NCBI GenBank assembly: GCA_027924585.1
Contig: BSBM01001663.1
Coordinates: 248,001 to 312,000 of the forward strand
Length of the DNA stretch: 64,000 bases
Reading direction: 5' to 3'
From: Larix kaempferi
Taxonomy: Eukaryota; Streptophyta; Pinopsida; Pinales; Pinaceae
The position numbers and the translations under genes were made by a program. Below are positions 11,545 through 23,432 of the stretch, one piece after another (within the stretch, counting starts at the first letter, position 1; the number at the start of each line of letters is the position of its first letter). The notes beneath the pieces were generated by a model. That model saw only the letters and a list, made by a program, of their open reading frames with translations, searched no databases and was not told where the DNA came from.

Positions 11545-12585
11545 GGGATTTACCAAGAGTAAAGAAGATTCCAACCTTTACTACAAGGTTGAGGAAGGAA
11601 ATCCAGTGATACTACTATTGTATGTGGATGACATGTTTGTTACAGGTGAGGATAGATTGATTTCCGACACGAAGAGGAAGCTTGCTGCCAAGTTTGAGAT
11701 GAAGGACTTGGGGATGATGCACTACTTTCTAGGCATGGAGGTGTGGAAACGTGCAGATGGAATCTTCCTTGGACAAGGGAAGCATGCAGTAGAGATCCTG
11801 AAGAGGTTCGAGATGATGGAATGCAAGGCCATGGCCACACCTATGGCATCGAACCTGAAGCTTCTGTTTGATGCTTCATCTGATCTGGTTGATGTCACGG
11901 TGTATCGTCAGATGATTGGGTTCTTAATGCACCTGATGAATACAAGACAAGATATATTTGCTTTGCAGTGAACACATTGGGTCAATGCCTGATGGATCCA
12001 AGTGGTGTTCACTTGGTTGCTGTAAAGCATATTCTGAGTTACTTGAAGGGTACAATTTATTATGGGCTCAAGTATGATGCGAATCAAATTTTTAACCTAT
12101 AGAATTATGTTGATTCATATTGGGCAGGTAGTGATGCGGATAGGAAGAGCACTTCTAGGTGCTGCTTCAGTATGGGATCAGGTGTGATCTCTTGGTTTAG
12201 CAGGAAGCAGTCCTACGTAGCACTAGGTACAATCGAAGCAGAGTATGTTGCAGCTTGTTCGGCTAGTTGTGAGGCAGTATGGCTTAGGAAGCTACTGTCT
12301 GAGTTATTTGATCTCCTATTGGATGTTATTGGTATATTGTGTGACAGCAAGAGTTGTGTGAAGCTGTCTGAGAACCCAGTGTTCCATGACAGGTCAAAAC
12401 ACATCGAGATCAAATATCACTATATCAGGGATATGGTGCAGAGAGGAACAGTGAAGCTCCTGTATGTTGCGATGTATGAGCAGGTTGTAAATATGTTCAC
12501 GAAACCACTAGCCAGAGTGAAGTTTGAGTACTTCAAAGAGAGGCTTGGTGTTCTTCAGATTGAAGATACTTCGAGGAAGAAGTGA
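11543..12585 (+). pseudogene. Ty1-copia pol remnant: reverse transcriptase end and RNase H
   Basis: The first frame (to 11971) has the copia RT core: YVDD at 11621-11632, then FEMKDLG, HYFLGMEV and a YRQMIG segment. One base is missing near 11957, and translation continues in the next frame with NTLGQ..., a TAG at 12100-12102, YVDS.WAG, then ISWFSRKQ, EAEYVAA and the RNase H end through HIEIKYHYIRD to the stop at 12583-12585. So at least one frameshift and one nonsense codon. Gag, protease, integrase and the palm N-terminus are absent. It abuts the left 1.02 kb direct repeat without a gap. Confidence 0.9.
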
Positions 12586-13090
12586 TAGGACACATTTGCA
12601 GGAGCCATTCCAAGAATGGTGATAGGAGGATCCTTCCCACGGCTGTGGATGTAAGCGTTGTGTGATGAGCATCATGACGATCCTCCAGTTCCTGCTTTTT
12701 ATATGCATCAGTTGGATGCTTTGTATGATAAGTTGGATCATGTATATGTATATGCATCAGTTGGATGCTTTATATGATCAGTTGGATCATGTATATGTAT
12801 ATGCATCAGTTGGATGCTTTGTATGATCAGTTGGATCATGTATGATGACATGCATCAGGACTATGTAGTGATGATGATCAGGATGATCATGTGTGATGAG
12901 TATCACGATGATACTCTGGATGATATGCATCAGGGCAATGCAGTGATGATGATCAGTATGATCATGAGTATCAGGATGATACTCCGCAGCTGCAAACTGA
13001 TTATGCAGATGACATGTAAAAGATCCTAAAAGATATGATAGTTTGTACTCGGATGCTCTTCGAGGTTTTGCTACAGATTGGCCGCATTCA
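12586..13090 (+). repeat. Copia 3' flank with two small tandem arrays
   Basis: Three copies of a 49-bp unit containing GCATCAGTTGGATGC start at 12705, 12754 and 12803. They are followed by two diverged copies of an about 80-bp unit (roughly 12845-12920 and 12925-13000) built on GATGATGATCAG and GATGATACTC. Apparent open frames on both strands here come from the repeat. This may be the 3' untranslated or LTR-proximal part of the copia element. Confidence 0.75.
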
Positions 13091-14114
13091 AATTGTACAA
13101 GTAACATAGAAAAGATACTCCAAAGTTTTGGGATTTTGATTTATTCAGAAATTGAATTGTGTTTATACTTACTGGAGACCATACCTAATAGAGAATACAA
13201 AATCTTCCCACTTTTGCTAAGGAAAATGGAAATTGTCAATTTAGTGAATGGAGATTCTCAATTTACCAAGTTGGTGGATGATAAGTGAAACTACACTAAA
13301 GTAATCATGAAGGGTCAACAAAATCAATGCAGATTTAATAGCCATGCCTATCTTTTTATCTTAACACGTCATTAGAGTGGCAAGCAAACGATGAATCACA
13401 AGTGAGTTAAAAGTTATAAATCAATTTAGTTTTTTTCCAAACAAAGTTTAGATTTGATTTATGTCACGTTTATGTTAACAAATAATATTAACATAAATCA
13501 AATAAGAGATACATTAACATTTTTAATATAGAATAATATTAATAGGTTAATTAATATCTGTCACAAAATCACGGTTAACCAAAATTAACTACAAAACTAT
13601 GATGAAGTACAATCAACTACAAAATAAAATCAAACATCAATATTGATTTGTATTTGTATTTTTATTGACAAATATTGGTATTATTGATAATAGCTTATTA
13701 TTATTATTATTAATTATTTAATTTTATTAATTGTATTAATGAGTATAAAATTACATTTACAATATGTAAAACATATATTTGCAGGAATAGAAATCTGAGT
13801 ATATATTATTTAATTTTTTAATGTTTTTTTTAATTTATTTATAGAATTTTACTTCATATAAATAAATCTAATTGAATTATTATTTATATTTATATTATTA
13901 TTATTATTTGTATAAATAAATCAACTTCAATATATTAAGACAGTTGTATGTCTATTGGTTATAACTTGGGTGGTTAGGATAAATGATTGTTGTCCTCTCC
14001 ACCCAGTTTCAATTTTTATTAGTGATATTATGCTCTTAGTATCAATATTACAGTTGCAACTTATCATCCTTCACAAACACAAGATGCAAGTAAACAGGTT
14101 ACACATGCAATGCG
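13091..14114. repeat. Second copy of the AT-rich block
   Basis: Co-linear with about 7150-8320, from TACTCCAAAGTTTTGGGATTTTG to GTTACACATGCAATGC, with small deletions. Its presence inside the composite insertion shows that duplicated unit DNA was carried into this site or that the site was rearranged. Confidence 0.75.
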
Positions 14115-15139
14115 TGTAGCCTATATTCCTGGTTTCGATCTTATTAAGGGTAGTGCTGAGTTGTTATAAATATCAAGGGTGTTTTTACGTTATAGGTTCT
14201 ATGCCTTTAAGTTGTTCTAGGTAAAAGGATTAAGTTAGAGGTTGTTGTTCCTAAAGTAAGAGCTCCTCTAAAAATTAATGTGGAGGAGCATACATTACGG
14301 TTACTTCCTTTTTGTGGCATGTGGAAGAGATCCTTGTTGCTTTGTTGTTCCTTCCTTCTTTATTTATTGGTTGAGGGACAAATAGAATAGATGCATGTTG
14401 TGTTGAGGTGTATTCCCATAATAGTTAAAGTATGGTTTCTTTCATATGTCAGTTCCTAGGGAAAGTCTGTAAAAGAGAGTTTGAAGTCATGTTGTTGGAG
14501 CTCCTAAGGTCATGATATTGGGGGCTTCTTTTAGGACGGGTTGTTGCTATGATAACTTGATTCCTTTCCTAGAGCTAATAATAAGGTGGTTATTAAATCA
14601 GGTTATTCAATACAATTATAAGGTTATAAAATACGAGGTCTAACTACCCTTCTGATATCTAGTGGCAATAAAGCTATAAATCATATTCCTCTATCTGTGT
14701 TGGGCAAGAAAGGTGAGCTCTAAAAGGGATAAGATGATATACTTTTGTTCTCAAAGTGACTAAGTAACTTCCTAACTACTAAATATGAGCTAACGGAGGT
14801 AAGATATTTACTTTATATATGATGGAGCTGAGGTGAGTAATAAATGGATGACTCTATTCAAAATATTTCCTAAGGCTTTTTTCAAAAGACTTCCTGATAC
14901 CGTCAAAATTAATTCCTTTGGTTGCAGCTATATCAGTAAGAGGTATACATTGGTTCTTATCTAAGCAGCTAAGAAGAAAGAAACCGCCTGAGGGCGGGGA
15001 ACAAGATTTTCATAAGGAATTGATGGGAGGGAAGCTTTAAATAGCTGATCTTTCCTCTGGTCTAATCTTTCCACTGTCAGTTGTAACAATAGGTATAATA
15101 TGAGTGAGCTAAAAATCTATGGTGTAATCGCAATGGTTT
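14115..15139 (+). repeat. 1.02 kb direct repeat, right copy
   Basis: Right partner of 10521-11544. After the shared end (AATCGCAATGGTTT) it continues into 15140-15277, which has no match at the left copy, up to the right 14-bp boundary repeat. Differences from the left copy are few, so the two were separated or homogenised fairly recently. Confidence 0.75.
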
Positions 15140-15291
15140 TAGTGAATAGAAAAAGTAATATCATGAGGTAAGGAATCTCATTGTTCATATCATACTACCC
15201 CTCCTCTTCTAATAGCAGTCAAAGTAAATAAGAGGTGCCCTCCGACTCCGTACCTAATTTCTAAAACCAATAAACCAATAGTAGTCCCGTG

Positions 15292-16481
15292 GAATATGGG
15301 ATGTAAAATTAGAACCATGACATTCATCATTTCCTTTTAAGAAGTACGTACTATTCTATTAACCGCATTATTCTACTATTCTTCTTCTAATTTGAACTTC
15401 TATGTGTTTATTGTTCTTTTACATGAATTGAATATAATCAACAAGACCACCCTAGTATTTTCATATTTATTCTCCGATATTAAACATAACTAGTTTAAGG
15501 TCTTTGGGTATCTATTACCACATGTCATAAATTATCATATTAAACTCAAGATTGTATAAAACAATCAATATTAACTACGAAAGAATACCAAAGACATTAA
15601 AAGGATTTTAGTAGTAGGTATGGTTTTCTAGATTCTTAAATATTGGGAGAAATAAAACCGAGGCTTTAGACCGAGAAGGAAGCTTCTAGGTATCAAAGCC
15701 TAAGGGTGAAAACTTAAACCACCACCAGGGTATTTTTTAAGGATTCTAATATTATACTTAAGTATAGTATTCTAGGTGATTATTTTGGATTGCAAAAAAC
15801 ATATATATAGATAGGTAGGCGAATATCAAATATGAAACATACAATTTACTATTGAAATTTGTAAAATTTGGCGAAAATTATGATAAAAAAACATATTTGA
15901 TGTATATATAGGTGATATTAGAGACTAAAAATGACCAAATAACGAATTTTTTTTTTTTTTAAAAGTCCGAAAAATAGCCAATTGGCGAAATTTCGCCCCT
16001 AAAAATTACCCTAACCACCACACATGACCTTCCCAGTATAACCCTCGTATATGAGTGGGAATATAGGTGACATTAGGAATATTTAAGCACTATGTATGGG
16101 TTTTGAAACCTTGAACATAGTTAGGGATGAATCTCATGATTTAGGCCTTAAGGGAATCCTCTAGGCATATACACTAAGAATGAAGACTTGAACAATTACA
16201 TAAGACATCTTGAGGACATCCCTATCTTTAATTGGGAATCTTTTAGTGATACATGGCCATGAACAACACCTTGAACTACCACACATGAGCTCATGAGATT
16301 ATCCTTGCCTCTAAGTAGGGATATGGGTGCCACTAAGAGATTTTGGATACTAGCTATTAGTATTTGGGACCTAAACATGGATGAGGTTGTAAACCTAGGC
16401 CTTATACACCATAAACGAAACTCTATTATATCTAGGTTCAAGTATGACACCTCAATCTACTACACCTCAATTCTCAAGATC
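15292..16481. repeat. Duplicated non-coding segment between ELOF1 and the GA block
   Basis: Shared with 37690-38310 (unit beta) and about 47710-48384 (unit alpha'). It contains a T12 run near 15947. Overlapping open frames at 16196-16484 have a relative at 38044-38298, but the differences are mostly amino-acid changing, so they are not treated as genes. Confidence 0.65.
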
Positions 16482-16515
<34 letters not shown>

Positions 16516-16945
16516 TAGGGGTTTATAGAGAGGGAGAGAGAGAGATAGGAGGTTATGGATTTATATAGAGAGAGATATTGGGGGTTAGGGGTTTAGAGAG
16601 AGAGATTGTGGCTTAGCGTTTGAGAAAGAGGGAGAGAGGTTAGGGGTTTAGAGAGATCTAGAGAGTGGGAGATTGTGGGTTAGGGAGATAGAGAGAGAGA
16701 AATATTGAGAAAGGGAGAAAGGGTTAGGAGTTTAGAGAGAGAGAGAGAGAGATTGTGGATTAGGGGTTGAGAGAGTTTGGGGTTAGGGGTTTAGAGAGAT
16801 CTAGACATAGGGAGATTGTGGGTTAGGAAGATAGAGAGAGAGAAAGATTGAGAAAGAGAAAGAGGGTTAGGGGTTTAGAGAGAGAGAGAGAGGTTGGGGG
16901 TTAGGGGTTTAGAGAGATCTAGAGAGAGGGAGATTGTGGGTTAGG

Positions 16946-16977
<32 letters not shown>

Positions 16978-17201
16978 GAGAAAGAGGGAGAGGGTTAGGG
17001 GTTTAGAGAGAGAGAGAGATTGGAGGTTAGGGATTTAGAGAGAGAGAGAGAGATTGGGGGTTAGGGGTTTAGAGCGAGAGAGAGAGATTGGAGGTTAAGG
17101 ATTTATAGAGAGAGAGAGCTATTCGGGTTTAGAGAGAGAGAGAGAGATTGGAGGTTAGGGATTTAGATATATATATATATATATATTGGAGTCTAGGGTT
17201 T

Positions 17202-17242
<41 letters not shown>

Positions 17243-17595
17243 TTAAGGGTATAGAGAGAGGGGGGGAGATTGTGGCTTAGAGAGAGAGGGTTTGCGGTTA
17301 CAGAGAGAGAGAGAGAGATTAGGGGTTAGGTATATATATAGAGAGAGAGAGAGTGAGAGGGGGGGTTAGGGGTTTAGAGAGAGAGAGGCATTTGCAGTCA
17401 AGGGTTTAGAGAGGGAGGGTGATTGGGGGTTAGGGGATTAAAGAGAGAGATTGAGGGTTAGGGGTTTGGAGAGAGAGAGGGGGAGAGAGAGAGAGAGAGA
17501 GAGAGATTAGGGGTTACAGGTTTCCAAATAGAGAAAGAGTGATATTGAGGTTTAAGGGTTTAGGGAGAGAGACTGAGAGATTGTGGCTTAGGGGT

Positions 17596-17633
<38 letters not shown>

Positions 17634-17830
17634 GGGGTTTGGGGTTGAGGGAGATAGAGAGAGTACATCGGATGTGAAAGAGTGTGAAGTCTTGAAGGAA
17701 AAGTTGCAGAAGCTGACCAATATGTACTGTGAATTTTTGGATTCCTATTAGGGGTCGAGGGAGAGCGATATTGGAGTTTATAGGTTTAGAGTGAGAGAGA
17801 GGGAGAGTATCATATGTGAAAGAGTGTGAA
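16482..17830 (+). repeat. GA-rich / telomere-like repeat block A
   Basis: Long (GA)n tracts alternate with GGTTAGGGGTTTAG and with GGGAGATTGTGGGTTA or ATTGTGGCTTAG. Sub-blocks of about 60-130 bp recur in variable order, with a (TA)n patch at about 17166-17186. The plus strand is almost free of C. Within it, 17668-17750 is coding-like (DVKECEVLKEKLQKL..). It corresponds to 48385-49400 of block C; the rest of that block is found as block B after the 4.4 kb insertion. Confidence 0.9.
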
Positions 17831-20800
17831 AGAGTTTGAATGTCACCTACCCAAATTCTGAAAATAATATTTTCTTTGCAAAAATACTTTATGTTAAATT
17901 TTAATTTCAAAGTTTTGAAATATGACCAAGTTTGGTCAAGTATGAATGTAATTACTGAATTATTATTATTTAATAAATTCAAGTAGGAGACAAACACCCA
18001 AGGGAACTGTTAAATGAGTGTTCACTAACCCACTAGGAGGAATGGAAGCTGTTAGAAGGCATGGGACAGATGACAACAATTGCACTTCACCACTAGTTGT
18101 TGGTTATGGGACAACTACCCCTAAAAATGTGGCATTATCCCCCAGGTGGTGGGAGTGGGAAGGAAGCTCATTTAATGACTCAGTAACAACTGAAAAGGCC
18201 TAGGAAGCCTACATAAGAAAAATTCGAATTGAGCAGGCGGCTCTTAGACTATATTTTCTGCAGAAATATTCCTCATGTGCATCAGGTGATCACTGAGAGA
18301 TTTAAATAGGGAGGCTAGTTGTGAGTGCAATCATAAGCATACTATTTTGATAAGAGAACCAGAGGTGTTGGTGCAGGTCCTTTGGATTGCTAGTTTCAAA
18401 GATTGGACAACTATTGCTACTACAAGTGGAGATCCTAAACTTCTAAGTTTCTTCCTCCTGGTGGTTTAGTGAACATGCTCGGGGGTCCTACGGAAAATAA
18501 CTTGGCTGTATTCAGGAATTGGTTGGGTGGAACAGGCTCCTTGGGCTATTTGTTTCCCTACAGATTAACCAGGTTTTACAGTTTCCTATTTTGTTTACAG
18601 TTTAATAATTATGTTTAGTGAAATCATCAAACTCTGTTTTGTAAATGAATTTGTTTCTGATCTTTGTTTAAGTATGAATGACATATTTGTTTAAAATATG
18701 ATTAGACAATCAACTCTATATTTTTCCAGACGCTGTTATATGCATCGTACTCCAAGACGCTGTTATATGCATCGTACTCCAATATAAAGAAGCAAATTAA
18801 ATAATAGATTGGAGATAGGCATATTGCCATTTGATTGGATAAATAATTGCAGTAAGTGATTTGTTTGCCTTTCTGACCTGTATATAAATAGAGTAAGAAT
18901 TTACTATATAACTATAGATAATGTTATAGGATTCTTTGTTATCTCAAAAATATAAATCTAGTTTAATTTCTGACAGTCATGTATCCTCCTCATATCTCTA
19001 TCTTATTCAAATAGCAAGCAAATGCATTCAATATTAAACATTTCAAATTTTTATAGTACATGTATTTTTGCAAAATATAACAGCTGCAGATTCATTCCAT
19101 ACAAATTTGGTTATGAGTAAATACTTTTCATTTTGTCATAGAGCATTTCCATTGTAACTATAATTGTTTTAATAATTAGTTTCATATCAATCTAACACAA
19201 ACATTCATGTTTCATTTATGCTTCATAAAGATTTATTCTAACAGTAGTCAAATACACATTTTACATACTCTTGTATAAACTATAGCTCACACCTTAACAT
19301 TTCAGCAATTACACTATCGAGATTTCTCTCTTCACAACTAAATCTGGGTTATAAACCCTAGCTTAAAAACTCTTTCATATTTGGATATTACAGTTATAGT
19401 TCTTTTTATTTCAAAAACTAGAACACAGAGGATAAAACCCTCTCGACACTTTGTTTATACGATCAAAACTACTATTTTGATTTTTCAAAAATTGATACCA
19501 ATAACGAAAACAAAGCACATCATGCAATAAAACCCCAGTCCGAAGACAACTGTTATGATTCTGTAAAACTCAATATTCTTTTAACTTAGAAAATAAACTA
19601 TAGTTTGTAAGTACAAAATAGAACCCTTAAATCTCGACTCACATTCATAACTAGAAATAAAACTTTCACCATGTTTTGGTCACGGTTTCATCGCATTCAA
19701 GAGTTGCCATCATCAACTGTAAACATAGTTCAGAATCAATAAAAATTGAAGACAATACCGGGTTTTGCACCCTTAACATTATAGTAAGTAACGAAAGTTT
19801 GAAGTCTCCATTGCCAAGCACAACCAGGCATCAAATAGCCTTTAATAACCCTTTTGACCAAGAAATTTTATTCTCAGTTTAAGCCAAAAGAAACAAAACA
19901 AGACAAGATTAAGACTTCGCTTGTGGCCATTACTTCTATAGGAAGACGAACTCCACCCATCGGCACATAGAGACACATCCAAAAACCTACAAGGCATGTA
20001 AGAATCACCGGAGTTTACCAGGAAGCTGTTGATGCATTCCTTTTATTTTGTAATACAAGAAACCCTCCAACGAAGAGAAGACCTGCCAAAACACCAAGTA
20101 GTTGGTTAAACGGGTGAAACGTTAACGAATTTCAATCAACGTCTTTAACTTGCAGTGAATACTTAATACATTACCTAGAGAGTGTTTTTCCAACTATTGA
20201 AGATGAAAAGCAGCAGTCGACCGAAATCCTTCTTACTAGTAGGAGAAATCAAACAGGTGTTATCACTTATCGAAAGAGCTAAAGAACTAACGTTGGAGTA
20301 CTCTCAATAGCTGATATTAACCTATCCTTCATACTACAACCTTACGGCCTTCTGGCTTGAGGCCAGTGCCTGCAACACTCAAATTATTGGCTCGCATAAG
20401 TCACAGATTCGAAACCCTAGAAGAAAACCCTCCTATCACCCTAAATTTTGGCAGCCTATCGGCCTCATTACAATGAAACATTGAAAGACCAAAACACTTG
20501 CCATCAATACAAACAACCCGGTTTAGGGTTACTCAAACCGACGATCGAGATATGGAGTGATCAATGGTAGGGAAGAGCCAACAATACATAGTGGGAAGCC
20601 GAGCAAGTCTCACATTAATATCTCATTAATTCCAACATCTACCAAGTTGCCAACCTTGCAGTTCAAAGAACGATACAGTGTACAGCGTGGAAGAAGAGAC
20701 AACGAAGTTCCTTGCCAGCTATAACTCTCTACTTCTTTATCACCCAAGGTTCATAAGGTTAGACTATGTGGAATTGTTGTCACCCTTTCCATGTTGAATG

Positions 20801-22267
20801 CATTTATTTTCATACAATCGTAACTCTGTCAACTTGCAAACACACATTATTAACCATCATATCATCACTTTTTAAACATTATTACTTAGGTATGAGTTCA
20901 TACTTATGACATAGTTTCAAACTATCACTCAAGCCACAACCTCGTTAAGTCATTATAATCCTTTAGTGGATGTTATAGGATGATACCCTATGGTGTCAAC
21001 GATATATATGATTTCATTTGTATTACATATTAATACTTATGTTTTAATATAATGTCTGTATTATCATATTGCATCATACCCAATGGTTTGACATATGTCA
21101 AAGCCCGACAGTGCCAACATGTAGATAGATTCATCTTATTCAATCTAGCATATGATCATATATAGGTAGGATTGCAATTTGTTTAAGCTTATAAATGTAA
21201 TTTGTAGTGTGAGTCTTATTTAGTTTCAAGCCTAAGGTTTAGACATTGTAATAATTAAATTACATAGTAGTACGTAAAAGGCATAGTAACAATAAGAAAT
21301 GTATCTATTTCATTTCTACCTTTTATATAGGCTTAAAAATGAAGTTTGATAATGCTAATTCATAGTATGCATACTATATTTACGATCACTTCCTTTTGTT
21401 TAGCCATGCAATGCAAGGATCGTTGTATCATCATAGATATTGTTTAAGTATGGATGAGATACACTTTAAAGCTACGATCTTAGTACAAACACTAATCGAT
21501 AAGCTTTATTTATGTTAACTGTGTATTCATTTATAAATTACATGACTTAAAGTAGTATGAGTTTATTCAAAATACAATACTATTTCTATATGTTTCCTAA
21601 TAGCATCATCAATAGTTAATGGAAGTATTGTTTTGTTAACATTGACGTTGATCATATGAGAATAAATGCAGCATGATAACAAGTACTTGGATGACGTGAA
21701 ATCACAACACTGAAGAGTTTTGAAAACCAGCTTACAAACTAGTTTTAAGAGCCAAGTATCCATACCTTCAGTTTTTAATGTCGCAAGGTAGCACTTAACA
21801 TTTTATATTGACAACGTTATGAAAAACACAAGTACTCTAATTTTTATGCTGTCTTGAAGATTTCTTACCTGCGGTCTGCACACGGAAACAAGTTCAATTT
21901 CCTTAGCTAAACATAGCTAAGTAAGCTCCAGGGTGCCTCATAGGACCCCTTTTATCAACAAAACAAACTGTTAGCATTACATCAATGATTTGAAATCAAT
22001 ACAAACTGTAGCAGCATGCATTTTAACCAAGAAACTAAAGAAACCCATGAACTGTATTAGTTTTCATAAACCTACAAAGATCTCTCATTTAAGAAGTTAA
22101 CAACCATTAATATCTTATGTAGAAATTTTAATTAATTAAGGTTGATGACATGTCATTATGATTATCTTACCTTAATTAAGTGTTCAAATTAGCTATCTCA
22201 TTCCGCATTAGATAGTTCTGATAAATATTGCTATTATAAAAAAAAAATATTTTGATATTTTTCAGGG
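17831..22267. mobile_element. 4.4 kb insertion splitting the GA block, class unknown
   Basis: Block C (49377-49420) reads continuously through the point where here GTGTGAA is followed by 4.4 kb of unrelated sequence before GAAGTATTGAAGG resumes. The right end reads GGGATGTTACA, which on the minus strand is TGTAACATCCC, a common plant LTR start, but I could not find a second LTR, a primer-binding site or a clear target duplication. Inside are a 28-bp direct duplication at about 18727-18782 and only short open frames. No transposase or pol motif was recognised, so it may be a non-autonomous element or a deleted retroelement. Confidence 0.45.
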
Positions 22268-22640
22268 ATGTTACATTGAAGTATTGAAGGAAAAGATGCA
22301 AAAGCTGACCAATATCTACTATGAAGTTTTGGATGCCCTGAAGAGAGAGAGACAGAGAGAGAAAGAGAGAGAGTATCAAACATGAAAGGGTCTTATGGAT
22401 TCAGGGTTAGGGGTTTAGAGAGAGAAAGAAAGAGAATGGTTGGGGGTTAGAAATTTAGAGAGAGATAGATATTGGCGCTTAGGGGTTTAGAGAGAGAGAT
22501 ATTGGGGGTTATGGGTTTAGAGAGAGAGAGAGATTGTGGCTTAGCAGTTGAGAGAGAGAGAGAGAGATAATGAGAGATAGAGAGAGGTTGGGGGTTAGGG
22601 GTTTAGAGAGATATAGAGATAGGGAGATTGTGGGTTACGA

Positions 22641-22703
<63 letters not shown>

Positions 22704-23317
22704 TAGGAGTTTAGAGAAAGAGAGAAAGAGTATCAAATGTGAAAGGGTCTTATGGATTAGTGGTGAGGGGTTTCGAGAGAGAAAGAAAGAGAACAACTGG
22801 GAGTTAGGGATTTAGAGAGAGAGATATTGGTGCTTAGGGGTTTTGAGAGAGAGAGATAATAGGGGTTAGGGGTTTAGAGAGAGAGAGAGAAAGAGAGAGA
22901 TATTGTGGGTTAGGGGTTGAGAGAGAGAGAGAGATTGTGGCTTAGGGGTTTAGAGAGAGAGAGAGGCTGGGGGTTAGGGGGTTTAGAGAGATCTAGAGAG
23001 AGGGAGATTGTGGGTTACGAAGAGAGAGAGGAGTGATGGTTAGTGTTAGGACTAAGTGAGAGGGGGAAATGTTATTGGTAGGGGGTTAGTGAAATAGAGA
23101 AGGGAGGGGGTTAGGGCTTAGGGTAATAGAGATATGGAGGGCTTGAGATTTATGGTACATGTTTTTAATCAGGGGCTTATGCTTTATGGTAAGGGGATAG
23201 ATGGGTGGTTGAGAGAGAGAGAGAGAGGGTGGTGAGGTTATAAAGAGGGAGGGGGCGTGGGATTATATTGAGAAAGGGAGATATATCTAGAAGGATAATG
23301 AAACAAATATGTAACAT
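22268..23317 (+). repeat. GA-rich / telomere-like repeat block B
   Basis: Opens with the coding-like segment EVLKEKMQKLTNIYYEVLDA, then (GA)n tracts with GGTTAGGGGTTTAG units, a (TA)n patch at about 22642-22666, and ends in G-rich sequence (GGGGGTTAGTG..). Co-linear with the second half of block C (49400-50361). Confidence 0.9.
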
Positions 23318-23432
23318 TAGTGCGCACGCACTAATAGTGTGTTCGCGCTATTAGTGTGTGCGCGCTATTAGTGTGTGCGCGCTTTCAGTGTGTGCGTGCA
23401 ATTTGTGAGTGGGAGTTACTAACGCGTGTGTG
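23318..23432. repeat. Alternating purine-pyrimidine repeat (Z-DNA-prone)
   Basis: About five units built on GTGTGTGCGCGC and CTATTAGTGTGTG, beginning with the self-complementary GTGCGCAC and ending in ACGCGTGTGTGC. Equivalent arrays sit at 50362-50494 and 59353-59461, always directly after the GA block. CpG density here is far above the surrounding DNA. Confidence 0.8.

Larger units (their letters stand above)
10111..15291. mobile_element. 5.15 kb composite insertion bounded by 14-bp direct repeats
   Basis: The 14-bp string ATAGTAGTCCCGTG occurs at 10111-10124 and again at 15278-15291. Sequence to the left continues from ELOF1 I upstream DNA, and to the right resumes with GAATATGGG. Unit alpha' at about 47705-47730 runs straight through this point with no insertion, so the 5153 bp between the repeats look inserted, with a 14-bp target-site duplication. 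The cargo is a mosaic: 1.02 kb direct repeats, a copia pol scrap, a small satellite and a copy of the AT-rich block. The class of the original element is unknown. Confidence 0.55.

Noticed and set aside
12508-13107. His/Asp-rich frames on the minus strand
   Set aside because: They are translations of the 49-bp and about 80-bp tandem units on the strand opposite to the copia remnant.
16196-16484. 84-codon minus-strand frame conserved at 38044-38298
   Set aside because: Differences between the copies are mostly amino-acid changing (for example DI to YM, G to H), as expected of non-coding duplicated DNA.
16482-17830. Interstitial telomere
   Set aside because: The motif is GGTTAGGGGTTTAG spaced by (GA)n and not a tandem run of TTTAGGG. 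It is telomere-like only.
17514-17997. Ser/Leu-rich frames on the minus strand of the GA block
   Set aside because: (CT)n translates to Ser-Leu repeats. This is low complexity, not protein evidence.
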